DNA from: Gymnopilus junonius
Lineage: Eukaryota; Basidiomycota; Agaricomycetes; Agaricales; Galerinaceae
Length of the DNA: 64,000 nt
NCBI GenBank assembly: GCA_015501075.1
Contig: JADNYJ010000087.1
Location: 1-64,000, forward strand
Direction: 5' to 3'
The notes beneath the pieces are model-generated. The model was not told where the DNA came from. It ran no database searches and saw only the letters and a list, made by a program, of their open reading frames with translations. Numbering within the stretch: position 1 is the stretch's first letter; each line of letters starts with the position of its first letter. Below are positions 34,994-46,000 of the stretch, piece after piece. The position numbers were made by a program, and so were the translations under genes.

Positions 34994-35945
34994 ATGATGT
35001 TCAGCATCTCCCCACCACAGTCACTTACCTCGCACAGTGAGCTTTCTAAAAAAATTTTTTTTTTCGTCTCATTTAAACAAGCGAATAGTAATACTTGGGG
35101 TTGTACTGCCCGTTATCTTCATTGGTATAGGATATCAACTTGGCAAATATGCTTTGCCTGAAGGACCTCTGCCGGATCTGGATGTCATTGAGAAAGCGGA
35201 CGAAGACGAACAAGCATGCCTCGCAGATGGAGATCTCACAGCCGTCTCTGCCGGTTTGCTCGAACCTTGCAAAATGGTTAGTCGACAATAGGCATCACTT
35301 GCCATCTGGAGCGCTCTTATCGCGTATATAGGCCCTTGTAGTTCGCACAGATTTAAAGCTCACTCCAGGAAGTATATATTCTCAGTTAAGTTCTACTTAT
35401 TTTCCCGCATTCAGTTCAAGTTCACTGACCTTCGAACAGATGCTGGTCCGTTCCCTTATCCTTGAGTATCATACTTATAAGAACAATTAAGTATCTCTAC
35501 AGCCAGGCAACATTGGCTTGCTACAAAGCCCTTTACAAGAAAAATAGATCTGTTCGTCACAGGCGATCTGTCAATTCTTGCTCTTTAATTATCTCACTGA
35601 CTATCCCACTAAATAGCTTGTACAACACTGGGAACGCACGGGTTAGTCCTGCCTAATTCTTTTTGACCCGTTATGAACTGACATGCCTACTTGCCGACAG
35701 TCAAGCAAAAATTGCGCTCAAGGCAAAGTCAGAGGACCAACTGTTCCAACTAGAGGCTCTTGCAAAGAGTCTGAATTTGTGCGCGCGTTCGGTTTTAGAT
35801 CTGTATGTCCCTATTTTCCCTTTTCCGCCCATTCTTACCAACTTTGGTTAGGGAGAAAGGAGAGAATATCCGGAGCGTCCTAGCTATTGGCCCTGCGCCC
35901 GTGAAATTGGTAGACGAGGTTACTGGAAAGCTCCGTCTTCTTTGA
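34994..35945 (+). CDS. Diverged Pth2-like protein, probably catalytically inactive
   Basis: The start at 34994 (a second Met follows at 34997) and a first intron at 35037-35088 give an N-terminal membrane span (IILGVVLPVIFIGIGYQLG) and an acidic linker. The Pth2 fold follows: ALVVRTDLKLTPGS, QATLACYKALYKKN, QAKIALKAKSEDQLFQLEAL, KSLNLCARSVLDL and KLVDEVTGKLRLL. Intron places and a 6-nt microexon (35440-35445) match the gene at 17137-18146, so the two are paralogues. Key motifs are lost: GKIAAQ is GSIYSQ, SHA is CQA, and AGRTQ is replaced by EKGEN. The splice after HWERTG is one base short compared with the paralogue. A weak donor (GTCCTG at 35646) would repair the frame with one extra Tyr. 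It could be a pseudoenzyme or a decaying copy. Confidence 0.75.
35440..35445 (+). other. 6-nt microexon in the Pth2-like gene
   Basis: ATGCTG lies between acceptor TCGAACAG and donor GTCCGT. Flanking introns are 35395-35439 and 35446-35512. With it the protein reads SQCCQATLACYK. It is at the same codon position and phase as the microexon in PTH2 at 17662. Confidence 0.75.
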
Positions 35946-36175
35946 TACCCTTTGATGGATACCTGGTTGGCACACTGTCGCAAGACTCGTGGCAGTAGAA
36001 TTGAACTGATTATCTTGATTTGCAGGGAAGATTTGTGAAGGCCGACAGCTTATATGGCACGGGTGTGGTACAATGGTACAAAATATTAGTATCTACGGCG
36101 GAGTTGCTAATAATACAAAGGTGTTCCTAACCAGAGGCGTAAATGCGAGCCCGCGCTTCCCCCGTGCCTTGCCAC

Positions 36176-36799
36176 TTAGTCCAGTTTCGAGTGGATGAGC
36201 CTCGAGACCCTCGTCGAACTTGTTGGTCTCTTACCCTGCAAGAGGCGTCCCGCGGTTCCGCTGTTGGCACCACCACCATTTCCCCCGTTCCCTGTTGCAG
36301 TCATTTAATTGATTTCCTTCACATCATGGCGGCAGTCCTACCTGAGAAGAGACTGATGAGCGCATCTCCCGCCCCATTGACGGACCCGCCGTCAGTGATT
36401 CCGCCAGCGCCGCTGAATGAATTTCCCACAATGTTGGATGTGCTGCTATCGGTGTTGCTCGAACTCGTACCCACTCGAAGGTTGGAAGGTATGGTGGCGA
36501 CTGCTGGCGCGGAATTGGCCCGACCTCCACTCCCCGCGTTGTCTATAATGTGTAGATAAATAGATATCTCGACTGCGACGAAGAATCAAAATACCTGAAA
36601 ACAATTTGAGAAGGCCCAAGCTACCGCCCAGGAGTCGTGTTCCGCTGATAGTATTGTGGGTCACCGAGCCTCCTATGGCATGTCCTCCCACCCCGGAATA
36701 GGCGTTATCGACTTGATTAGTGGTGTCAGGCACTGGTGCGGCAATGGCGAGGTGGCACGCGATGAAGAGGGAAACGATAGAGACTATGGTAGAGTACAT
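36176..36799 (-). CDS. Small secreted Gly/Ser-rich protein with internal duplication
   Basis: Start at 36799 with a typical signal peptide (MYSTIVSIVSLFIACHLAIA, cut after AIAA). The mature part is rich in Gly, Ser, Asn and Thr and has two related modules. The first contains YSGVGGHAIGGSV and later LLKLFSDNAGSGGRANS. The second contains FSGAGGITDGGSV and later LISLFSGNGGNGGGANS. Each module has a phase-1 intron right after LFS, so the duplication includes the exon border. A last exon reads TAGRLLQGKRPTSSTRV and stops at 36176, unless a GTAAGA donor inside it is used. No family is recognised and no Cys pattern is seen. It is most likely a cell-wall or extracellular matrix protein. Confidence 0.7.
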
Positions 36800-37312
36800 G
36801 GCGAATGGATAGAAATGTGCTGATTAGTGGTGGTGGGTATAGGATAACGATGTGCAGTAAGAAGGTTGGGCTAATAATGTGGAGAAGGAATAGATTGTTC
36901 AGTGTGGTGGTAGTCTGAGCGAGAGAAAAGAATATTTCGATCGCCTCTCTCCGCATCTATTTTGTAGGCTCTTCCAGTGGCTGACCTTTGGCTGACCCGT
37001 CTAATAATATTTTGGCAATATCCATACTTGTCCATGTCATCGGCGCGTCAGTCACGTGCGTGATATTGGAGTGGCGCTGGTCTTGGCATCTCGGCAGACT
37101 TGAATCGAAATACATCGAAATTGAGAAAACCACAACATCTTTGCTAGCTATTTCGCTCCAAATGACCTGCGGCTCTCCAAAGCTACACACATACTTTATA
37201 TTTATTTTCCCCATCTAGCTGCACCATCCCACCGATCTACTGCGTAATTCATATCGAACTCGCATATCCTCTTATCTCCAAACCCTGTCTCTGCTCGTCT
37301 TACGACCTTTCC
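36800..37312. promoter_or_regulatory. Divergent promoter region, secreted protein and Mpv17-like gene
   Basis: 513 bases between two start codons read in opposite directions. It is C/T-rich just before 37313 (CTTATCTCCAAACCCTGTCTC), as in many fungal promoters. No supported gene. Confidence 0.4.
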
Positions 37313-38301
37313 ATGGCAGCACTCACACTAGCGCGTGCATATCAACATTCTCTCGATGCGCATCCAAATATCACTCTTGCTGTAACTGGTGGAAGCTTGA
37401 ATGCTTTGGGAGATGTCGTTGCTCAGGTCGCCCAACTCAAGGTACGCATCGTGCATTATTTTTATCGTCGAGCTGCTGACGCTTACGCGTGGAAACAGCT
37501 GGGCACCCTTAAACACGATGATCTTCCTAATAAATACGACCTGGCTCGTACATTTCGTTTCTTTTGCTTTGGCTTCACAATAAGTAACTAATTTGGTTGT
37601 GGGACTACAAACCATGAGCTAACACGCTTCGTTAGGCCCATTTATGGGACGGTGGAATACTTTGCTGGAAAGACGTTTTCCACTGCGCGCTTTCGGAAGC
37701 ACGAGCAGAATTTCGTACAAAGCCTTGGGCAAGCGCCTTGCATCCGACCAGTTAATCATGTTTGTTTATGTTTCTTAGTTGGCTTCCTAAAGATTCTGAC
37801 CTCTTCTTTGTCTGTATTCAGGGCTCCTGCCGGAGTTCGTATTTTCCATGTCGATCTTGACGCTAAATCGGATTCCTAACCCAAACTATGCAGCTTATAT
37901 TTTTCATAGGTTCAATGGGAGCAATGGAAGGGCGTAGTATCGATCAAATACGTCAACGGTATATGGATATATTCCCTACGGCACTCTTAGCCAACTGGAA
38001 AGTATGGCCTCTCGCGCAGGTCTGTATTATCTCCTTTCTAATTCATCATTCACTGATCGAATTTGCTCTAGTTGATTAATTTCCGGTACATGCCTCTTCC
38101 ATACCGCGTTCCATTCATACAATCCTGCGGAGTCTTCTGGACTTTGTACCTGTCCCTTTTGAATTCAGAGTGCGTGTTACATTTCGGTTCAATGAGTGAT
38201 CTTGAATGTCATTCATATTCTTCGATGACAGGGAAGATATAAAGCAAGACCAAGTGCGTGACTCTGTACGTGAAAAGCAAACGAAATCCCGGACATCATA
38301 A
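37313..38301 (+). CDS. Mpv17/PMP22 family membrane protein
   Basis: Start ATG at 37313 (MAALTLARAYQHSLDAHPNI). Spliced blocks are TGGSLNALGDVVAQVAQL, KYDLARTFRFFCFGFTIS, GPFMGRWNTLLERRFPL, KALGKRLASDQLIMAPAG, LIFFIGSMGAMEGRS, MDIFPTALLANWKVWPLAQ, LINFRYMPLPYRVPFIQSCG and FWTLYLSLLNS. The P-F-x-G-x-W-Y/N box, the DQ...AP block and the NW-x-W-P-x-Q box are hallmarks of the family. The tail after the last intron reads EEDIKQDQVRDSVREKQTKS. The family includes yeast Sym1 of the mitochondrial inner membrane and peroxisomal PMP22. It forms or controls small channels. Organelle targeting cannot be decided here. Confidence 0.9.
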
Positions 38302-39793
38302 TGGGTTTGCCTTCGTTATTATTCATCGAATCCCTCGTTGAAACGCGCGTGTATCTCCCTCTTACCTGCTTTTGCATTTCGTTCTTTTTTCTTAGTCCAA
38401 ACTTGTAGCCATAGTAAACATTTCGATAACTGTATCATATTTCTTCTCACCTTTTTCGTGAATGATCTATCTACATTATTTCCTAGCGTGGTGCTTGACT
38501 ACACGTTGATTTTTGAAAAGTAGTAGACAGTGATCCCAATTGCATCATATGATTTAGCAATCCTAGCTCACCATTATTACATCAGAGGCCTACGATAGCA
38601 TAATGATCCAATATCATGCGTACAGAACTCCTTAAAGGTCCATCACTATGCTCAGTCAAACTCCAAATACAGCAATAAATTCTTTGGATATGCATTTGCT
38701 GTATCGTTTTGGATGGCCTTTCAAAAAATGTTCCACAGGGTGAAATCTGTAGGACAAGCCTCTCTGTCACAATGCCAAGTGGGAGGAAGTTACGGCCTGG
38801 ATGGCCTAAAAGGTATCAATCAAGTGCAAGAGATGCGGGCGAACAGGACGAGACGGAGTCAAAAGGAAAATTAGCGATTATTGACCATTTATCTGAGTGA
38901 TGCTATTCGGAGAAACGGGGTCCGTTGCGGCGAAATAGACGTGTGACGCAGTCAGGCCTGCTAAATCCCTTTGTCTAAGACCTTTGGGGCACTGCCGACA
39001 AACTAATGGCGCATTCTTCCGAAATTTGAGATGCAACTGCGCAGCGGTGTCCATGGGTAGGTTGCGGAATCTGAGAAAAACAATATTGATAGGCAACGCA
39101 TGATATCGTCATGTCCGCGCAATTTTTACTTCAGTAGTCATGATTTCAGAAGGCGAAACACCACCATCGTGGTATGTGAAGGTGAGCGGGACGGAGTTAG
39201 AGCGCGCCACGAACGAAGATGGGACCGCCGCCAGCAATAGGTAACAGAGGATGACAGCCTCATACCCATGTCCTGCATGTAAAATAGAGTCATTCAGGCC
39301 CAGATTCTGGTCTGCAATCGGATCCGGCCATGGCGTTTTTGATTCAGGGCATGCAATCAATGCACATAAGAAATACTGCAGACAGAAAAGACGCATGGAG
39401 TACAGGTGTTTCGTCTACAATCATGAGGATATAAATCAGGATTCAGGACCTTAGATGAAGCGATAAGGCGTGGGCTCAGCGCGGAAAGTCGATGGAAAAG
39501 GTCGGAAGGAAGTAGTGCAGTGACGGCGCGGAACAGTGGCATTTATGGCAACCTGCCGGTTACCGAAGTGACGGTCCTTAGACTATAAAACCCTTTGACC
39601 TATTTACCTTTCCCCGACTTTCCAGTGCTGCTCTCCTCACACGATCAACTTATAGTCCTTTCTGTGCTTCCCTCGAGCGAGAGTGCCTCTGATCGCTGTT
39701 TCTCATCTCGCCTCTGACCCTACTTGCTTCCAGTTAATCTCTATTAATCTCTGACCCCTGTTTCCGCCCAGAAACCCGACATCTTTAGCAATC
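38302..39793. other. Intergenic
   Basis: 1.5 kb without a supported gene. An open frame on the minus strand at 39109-39396 has a hydrophobic start but no family match (see rejected items). The right end is the Yippee promoter: a TATAAAA at 39585-39591 and a C/T-rich leader up to the ATG at 39794. Confidence 0.5.
39585..39591 (+). promoter_or_regulatory. TATA box of the Yippee gene
   Basis: TATAAAA about 200 bases before the start codon, followed by pyrimidine-rich sequence typical of fungal transcription start regions. Confidence 0.5.
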
Positions 39794-40298
39794 ATGGGCA
39801 TGAGCTACCGTCGATACCTTTCTGGAGAGCGAATCTATGGATGTTCGACCTGCAAGACGCATCTCGCGACCATTCACACCATGATGTCTCGTGTATGTGC
39901 CTATCTGCCTCACCTGTCTCATCTAGTGGTTGACCATGTTCCGGACAGGCATTTAATGGGCAGCATGGACGGGCCTACCTCTTCGATGGCGTGTAAGCCC
40001 TCCATTTATGGAACCATCGTAGTCTCACTAATGCGTCTTCTAATGCAGTGTCAACGTCATTGAAGGCGAGCCGGATGACCGTCCGATGACTACTGGCAAC
40101 CACACCGTCCGTGACATTTATTGCGTCAAATGCGGCACTACGCTCGGGTGGAAATATGTAAATATCCTCCATCATATCTTTCTCCCGGACTTGGCAGATC
40201 TAACTGGGTTTATCCAGGACAAAGCCTATGAGCCTTCCCAGAAGTACAAGGAAGGCAAATACATTCTTGAACGGAATCTACTTGTCGACGTCCAGTAG
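39794..40298 (+). CDS. Yippee-like zinc-binding protein
   Basis: Start at 39794 ([16 protein letters not shown]). Blocks after splicing are [67 protein letters not shown] and [20 protein letters not shown]. The two CxxC pairs (CSTC and CVKC) form the zinc site. The GxHTVxDIxC and LGWKY motifs define the family. It is short, as is usual, with three introns. Yippee proteins share a fold with the CTLH E3 subunit Moh1 and with cereblon. Yeast Moh1 is a non-essential part of the GID/CTLH complex. Which role applies here is unknown. Confidence 0.93.
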
Positions 40299-42706
40299 GT
40301 TCGGCACGCCACCTTCCAAGGTGTCGTTCTTGTCCGCTTCTCGTAGGTCATCGTACACCCTGAGACCTGCCTATCCAAAGAGGTCGACAACACCTACACC
40401 TAGGCGGCCGTCTCCACTGGGCTCGGAATCTTCGTATTTTTCGGACTTTTCAAAACAAACCTCTTGTATAACTAGGAAAGGAGAGTGGCAATTTCTCGAT
40501 AATTGGCTTCATAGGCGAAGCAGTGGCATCGTGACGTCGACCAAGCAATTTTCATCTTTGCCACCGGACCTTGGATCTATTTGTGACGGCCAGTACACCT
40601 TATTTCTAACGTCACTGATGTTTCCAGTCCCCACACATCCACACGAAATATTCTCAATTCCTCGTTGGTTTTTCGGCGTCAATGCGAATTGGCCATTACG
40701 ACCTTCGCCTATGACCCGGGTTCTTTATTTGTACTGCATCTTTTCATCGGCATCAACTTGTTCGAGACGCATATAGATTTATCACTGGGAAAAATGACAT
40801 TTTTCCTTCTCCGCATTTTTAGTGCCCTTTCCATATCCACGCACGGCTCACATTTGCTGTGTCACTCCTCTCACCTTCGCACCCTTTCCATCCAATCACT
40901 GCCCTCTCCACCCCAATTTTATCTTGTTCTGCGACTCTTTGATAGACAAGTAATAGTGCAATTTGATTGACCTTTATCACGCTCTCGTGTGCCCATGGCA
41001 TGATTCGAATTCCTTGATTGCTGGGTTTCAACTAGAGTGAATATATGTAGGGCATACCATACCAGCAACGCAAAGACTATTGTGATTTTTCTTTCGGAAG
41101 CAGAAAAAAATGTGCAGAATGCAATGCGAAACCAAAATTCAGCACATCCATTCATCTGCAGCTCAGACTGCTCATTGCCTAGTTCATCCTGAACGACTGC
41201 ACTATGAAGAGAATGAAGTTGGCCGAAATATGCATTGATTGGTTACAAATCTCTGCTGAATAAATAACGGACTCAGTCAGAAGATGAAGTATCCATCTGT
41301 ACTCGAGGTCGACGGCCTGAGGTTGAGTTCAAGCTATATTTCACACTTCGGTCCGGGACCTTGGGGCCACTCACCCCTCCATTTACCCCAAAGTATTGAA
41401 AGGGTGGATGGAAAGAATAGCCTCATTATAAAGAAAGATTGGCCCATAGGTGCATAAAAGGGAATGAAGATATTATTACCCATCCTGCGGGGCGCCAGAA
41501 AGTATATAGATACTGTACATGCATGCTGGTGTAGAGACCTCTGGATCCGGAAGTCGACAACATCGCGATTCCATACCGGTAGGCATAGGCGAGGCAATAG
41601 CAATGCTTGACTCATTGGTCATTGGTGATGCAAGGGGAGTATTGCGATATTTCATAACCATAGGCTTCACTCCTGACGCAACGACCGATTCCAAAGGCGT
41701 GAAGGCTGGAGTTTATATTACGTTCTTATTCAGGTGATAGTCCTGAATCGATAACAGCATGCTTTGAACAGATCATCGGAGAGCACGACGGCTGTACAAG
41801 TTTAGCTTATTAACTCGGCGTGATAAAAGATAAGGAAAGTGAGCTTCGCTTTAATGTTGCTAGGAGTCTCATGCACAGATAATAAGAGGACCCTTGATGA
41901 AACATGCATAGTGCAGATTAAAGACGAACAAGGCTCCAGAACAAAGATAAGCGTGGTGATAAAAAGACTCGGACTTTCTTTTGGACAAGAAAACATGTGT
42001 GTTGAGCTTCAGTGCTCCGCTCGCCGTATGCTTGAGCAATACTCAGTTGAAGCATGCCATGATGACCCATTCCGATCCTCGCCTCAGGCTGAGGCAGACG
42101 CTTAGGTATGCGCAAGGTCGCAATGCGAGAGCAGAGTGAGACAACCAAAAATGAGGATGAACAGCTAACGAGAAGCATGAGAGACCATGCGAAGGGATGC
42201 ATGTAGGACCTCCACCAATGAGAAGGCAAGGTTGTCGATCCTTCAAGGCCATGCGCCTGTAACGCGAGACAAAGGCATAGAACGAAGCACAGAGAGGCTT
42301 GAGACAATTCTGTCAGTTCGTTGGGGCAATCTCACGATGTTCCCGAGTAAAGGTTAATTATACGTATCAAATTCGGTGGGGGGTGAGCCAGACACAGCAG
42401 AGGACAAGACGAGGAAGAGCTTGACACAAGGAAGAGATAGCGGGGGAAGAGATGCAAAGGTTGGAAGAGCATGCAGAGTCCGTCGCAGTCATGGCACGCG
42501 ACGGGCGACGCGTTCTGTTCCGAAGCAGCCAATAGCAGGACATCCTTCCTAAAGAGGCGGGATCAAGTCCGGCGCATTTTGCCGAAAATCCCCAACCAAA
42601 CGCTTTGCTACAGTTCCCCAAAACGAAATGTGTTAGGTATAAATAAGCTCCAGTTGCATTCAAAACCATCCCCGCTCAGTCTCTTGTCTATCCCTGCTTG
42701 TGTGTA
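40299..42706. other. Intergenic
   Basis: 2.4 kb. A Ser/Pro/Arg-rich open frame at 40228-40776 overlaps the end of the Yippee gene in another frame and is discussed under findings. The rest shows no supported gene. A TATAAATA at 42636-42643 belongs to the next gene. Confidence 0.45.
42636..42643 (+). promoter_or_regulatory. TATA box of the short gene at 42707
   Basis: A strong TATAAATA about 70 bases before the proposed start codon. The 30-base spacing rule would place transcription start near 42670, in a C/T-rich stretch. Confidence 0.55.
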
Positions 42707-43068
42707 ATGGGTGAGCTGTGCCGTTGTTCGTGTCTTTCACTGTCAACCTAACCGTTCTGCCAGCAGCTACCATGAGTCTCGCCTTCAACCGACCAGCTGT
42801 ATCATCCCCTCTAGCAGCAGCCTCCTCCCAGTCAAATTTCCCTGCCATCAAGCGCACTGTCCAAAAGCGCAATTCCTCCTTCCCTTCTTCGCGCGCCCTG
42901 CGACCATTCCCCACTATCTCGCATATCCTCCAACCACCCTCTCCCACCGCGACGCCCTCATCATCAGGGGTGAAAAAGCCAGTCAAGCTCATCGAGCCTC
43001 CAGAGAACTTCAAAACAACCTTTGTTCTCGATCTGACTCAGGCGGAATTCAGTCGGCAGGACAATTGA
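42707..43068 (+). CDS. Short protein of unknown function
   Basis: A strong TATA box, a 4-nt coding first exon (ATGG, 42707-42710), an intron with GTGAGC and CAG ends (42711-42766) and a second exon to 43068 give about 101 aa starting MATMSLAFNRPAV. An ATG at 42772 would also serve, giving MSLAFNRP with a good start context. The protein is rich in Ser and Pro (HILQPPSPTATPSSSG) and ends ENFKTTFVLDLTQAEFSRQD, which looks like a folded or binding segment. No family is recognised. Promoter signals make it more than a chance frame, but expression is unproven. Confidence 0.5.
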
Positions 43069-46000
43069 TTCACGACCCTCATGACCGTCTTTGGCTTCGC
43101 CTCTTTCGGCCTCCATACCCGGTCGCTGTAGTCTATTCAATTTGTGACCCGCCACGACCCTTCCCTTCTTGGCTTGTACAACAGTTCCTCCACGACCTAT
43201 CTCGACATGACCCCGACTGTGCTACCACCAATTGTCCTAGCCCTGCACCCAGTATCATGTGTTCGATATCCCACTCGCCTCCGTGCAACATATGAACTTC
43301 CCTTTTGCCCTTTACTTATTACCTTGCCCTTCCATCATTAGGTACTGCATTTTTTTTATACAATTAATTCAATGTACTACTAGAGTCTATACAATGTTGT
43401 GTGTTTTTGCGTTCGTTTTGCCGCCAAAATTTATATATATCACGAACCCAAATTTAAACTTCAAAAATAACCTCTGCCAGTCTGTACTTCGAGTCCCCGG
43501 TGTAAGCCGGGAATTAAATACGAACAGGTGTGCAAGTATTTCTTCTCCCCTTTGTTCAAGGCGGGTCCCGCTTCATCTCTTGGAACAAAGCTCTCAGGCA
43601 GAAGATCTCCTAGAAATCATGTATTCGAAGACATACAATTATAGTCTCAGTATGGACCTATTCATGATTCAATGATATTAACTAAAAAAGAAAGCTAGTA
43701 CTATGTCCGGACGGAGAAAGCTCTTCATGAACCGCAACAATAAACCGCAAGCACGCAAGCACTCGTGCAGTAGCTAATTGTTTTCTAAAATACACATCTC
43801 CCGATGCCTGATTTTACCCTTATATAGAGATCTGGCAGACGAAGGCCCAAACTGAATAAGCGTGACTGGAATGAATGGTCGTTAAGGAGCGGCCAAAGCG
43901 AAGGAGGACCAGTTGGAAAGTCCTAGGAAGCTCGAATGGAAGGCCGCACAAAGCTGTTCATAAGATTAAGACCGCGTCTAAGTGATGCAATGCATGATTC
44001 GAGTATGCTTCAAGCCGAAACGTCACTGAGATGCTCGTCCAATTGCAGTGAGCCATACATGAATACATTAATATCCCGCGTCTCCCAGCACCATGACGTA
44101 AAGTTTCTGGCGTAAGTACTGCCACGCCTTAACAGACAAACAGACATCTGGTGGGACAGCGCATAGCACGAATATCCAAGGTTTAAGCAATAACATGCCC
44201 GAGATCAGCAGATGGACCTCAGCAACCGTGGAGGCTGAAAGCTAGAATTTGTTGACACAAATGCTGCGTAACTTGCTGTTGATCATGTAGCGAAAGATGA
44301 TTTATTCAACAAATGATCTGGCAAGGTAACCACGTCCCCTCAATAGCGAGCAGGCCAGATATTTCGAGGAATAGTAGTCCAGGAAGGAGAACTGAGGCGC
44401 ACGTAGCAGATAAGCAGAGTAAAGGCGACGAGATATCCCACTGAACGCCTGGAGCCGACGACTAGGAAGTAGACGGAAAGGGCCCTGAAGTGATTCTTTC
44501 TAAAAGATAGAGGGATAAAAAAGGCTCCGATAGATACAAAATTATTGCAAATGGTCGAGATGGCTCCCAAAATCTGGAGTCTACCCAAGCGACACAGAGT
44601 AGCAAAGATTGCAGAGATGGTCAACAGATGTCGTGGACGCCCGCAACAGGGAAAGGATGATGGACGAATGTTTTAGGAAAGCATCTGACAGGGTAATAAA
44701 CAAGCAGTGGTGCTAAAAGCCTAGCCATGCCTTAGCTATGCGAAAAGGCCGAGCCTCGTGGATCAGGATATCGAATCGACCTTGGTGATTGGCGGGAACT
44801 TCATTTCCTGTGAAATTCTGAAAGGGTTACTTTGATGCGCCCTAAGGGTATCTAGGCTAATTTTACTGAGGGACCACGGAGTTCGTTGGCAGAGAAAACA
44901 CTAGAAATAAAGGAGTCAGACTCCAGTGCGAGGGAGGAGGCGGCAATAACAAAGCGAAGCGTAAGTACCTCGTGGGTGGATTCCCAATACTTCCCTCCAG
45001 AATTGGAATAGCAAGGAAACACAGCGGCAAAAAAGTCTTCTATGCAGGGTCTTCTTGTCGGGGATGGGAGTGACGGGCTTTATGGCAGCCTTTATCAGAT
45101 TGCTCTAGCGCCGGAGAAGCTGGCCGGGCGCGCCAATGCTCTTAATCAGCTCGTGTTCGGTCATGAGGTCCGCTTACTCGCCCATTTCTCCACTTTTCGC
45201 TTCAATTGAGTATCGGTGCATTGAAGACGAGTTCGGAAGGCAGTTGGGTTCAGGTTCGAACAAAAACAAGGCAGGGGATGATAATTGAAGTATGTAATTC
45301 GGGGAGGCTTGGAGGAGACGACGTCACATTTTACTGCAGCAACATGTAAGTTCGGCAGTGAATTTGAACAGGCAGAATGTCGTCTGGTCAGAGGAATCAA
45401 TGTCGATGAATCTTCATTTACTTGAGCCTGCATAAACGAGGACAATGGGGATGCTTCCAATCCTATTGCGATTGATCAGTACCAGAAGAGAGTGAAAGGA
45501 GATGGATGCAGTTACGGATGCGAAGCGTTATCGTCGTTCACCCAGCCTGCCACTAAATTCAATGGTAGAACGGACGTCATGACAGTCTGCTGGGGAGCGT
45601 AGAAGGGAGATGCAAAAAGAAAAGAAAAGGGAAATGTCAATTCTGACATGGTGGTTGATAAAGAGAGGCACATCGGTTCTTCCTGACGGATGTCATCTGT
45701 GGAATCGAACCTTATTCTGCCTGAGCACAAGGTGCAGGCTCGCCAACAACTCTCGACAACAGAAGAACAGAGACTGACAAAGATCGAGCCACAAGAAAAT
45801 GAACCAGTCTGGGTACTGGGTACTTATCCTGGGTAGAATAAACGTCAAAAGCCTATTCTCGATGTCGTGGATGCTGACCAAAAACTAAATGTAGAATGAC
45901 ACTCGACGATTCTTGATGGTTCCTTCGAAGCAAAAAGCACAGGGAAGAAATTTTCATTCCATCGCGCAACCTCGGAGGTTGCGAGAACAATGTTAATAAG

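Noticed and set aside
39109..39396. Minus-strand frame of 95 codons starting with a signal-peptide-like segment (MRLFCLQYFLCALIAC)
   Set aside because: No family motif, no convincing introns or continuation, and no promoter signal. It could be a decayed secreted protein gene but cannot be supported.
42711..43295. Plus-strand frame of 194 codons overlapping the small gene at 42707
   Set aside because: It starts without a proper ATG, lies in the shifted frame of the shorter gene, and reads as random His/Pro/Cys-rich sequence.
43475..43515. Possible short tRNA-like hairpin (CCCCGGTGTAAGCCGGG)
   Set aside because: Only one stem can be formed and there is no acceptor, D or T arm.
44340..44624. 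Minus-strand hydrophobic frame of 94 codons in the 6 kb gap
   Set aside because: Hydrophobicity alone is weak evidence; no start context, no neighbours to splice to, and no family match.
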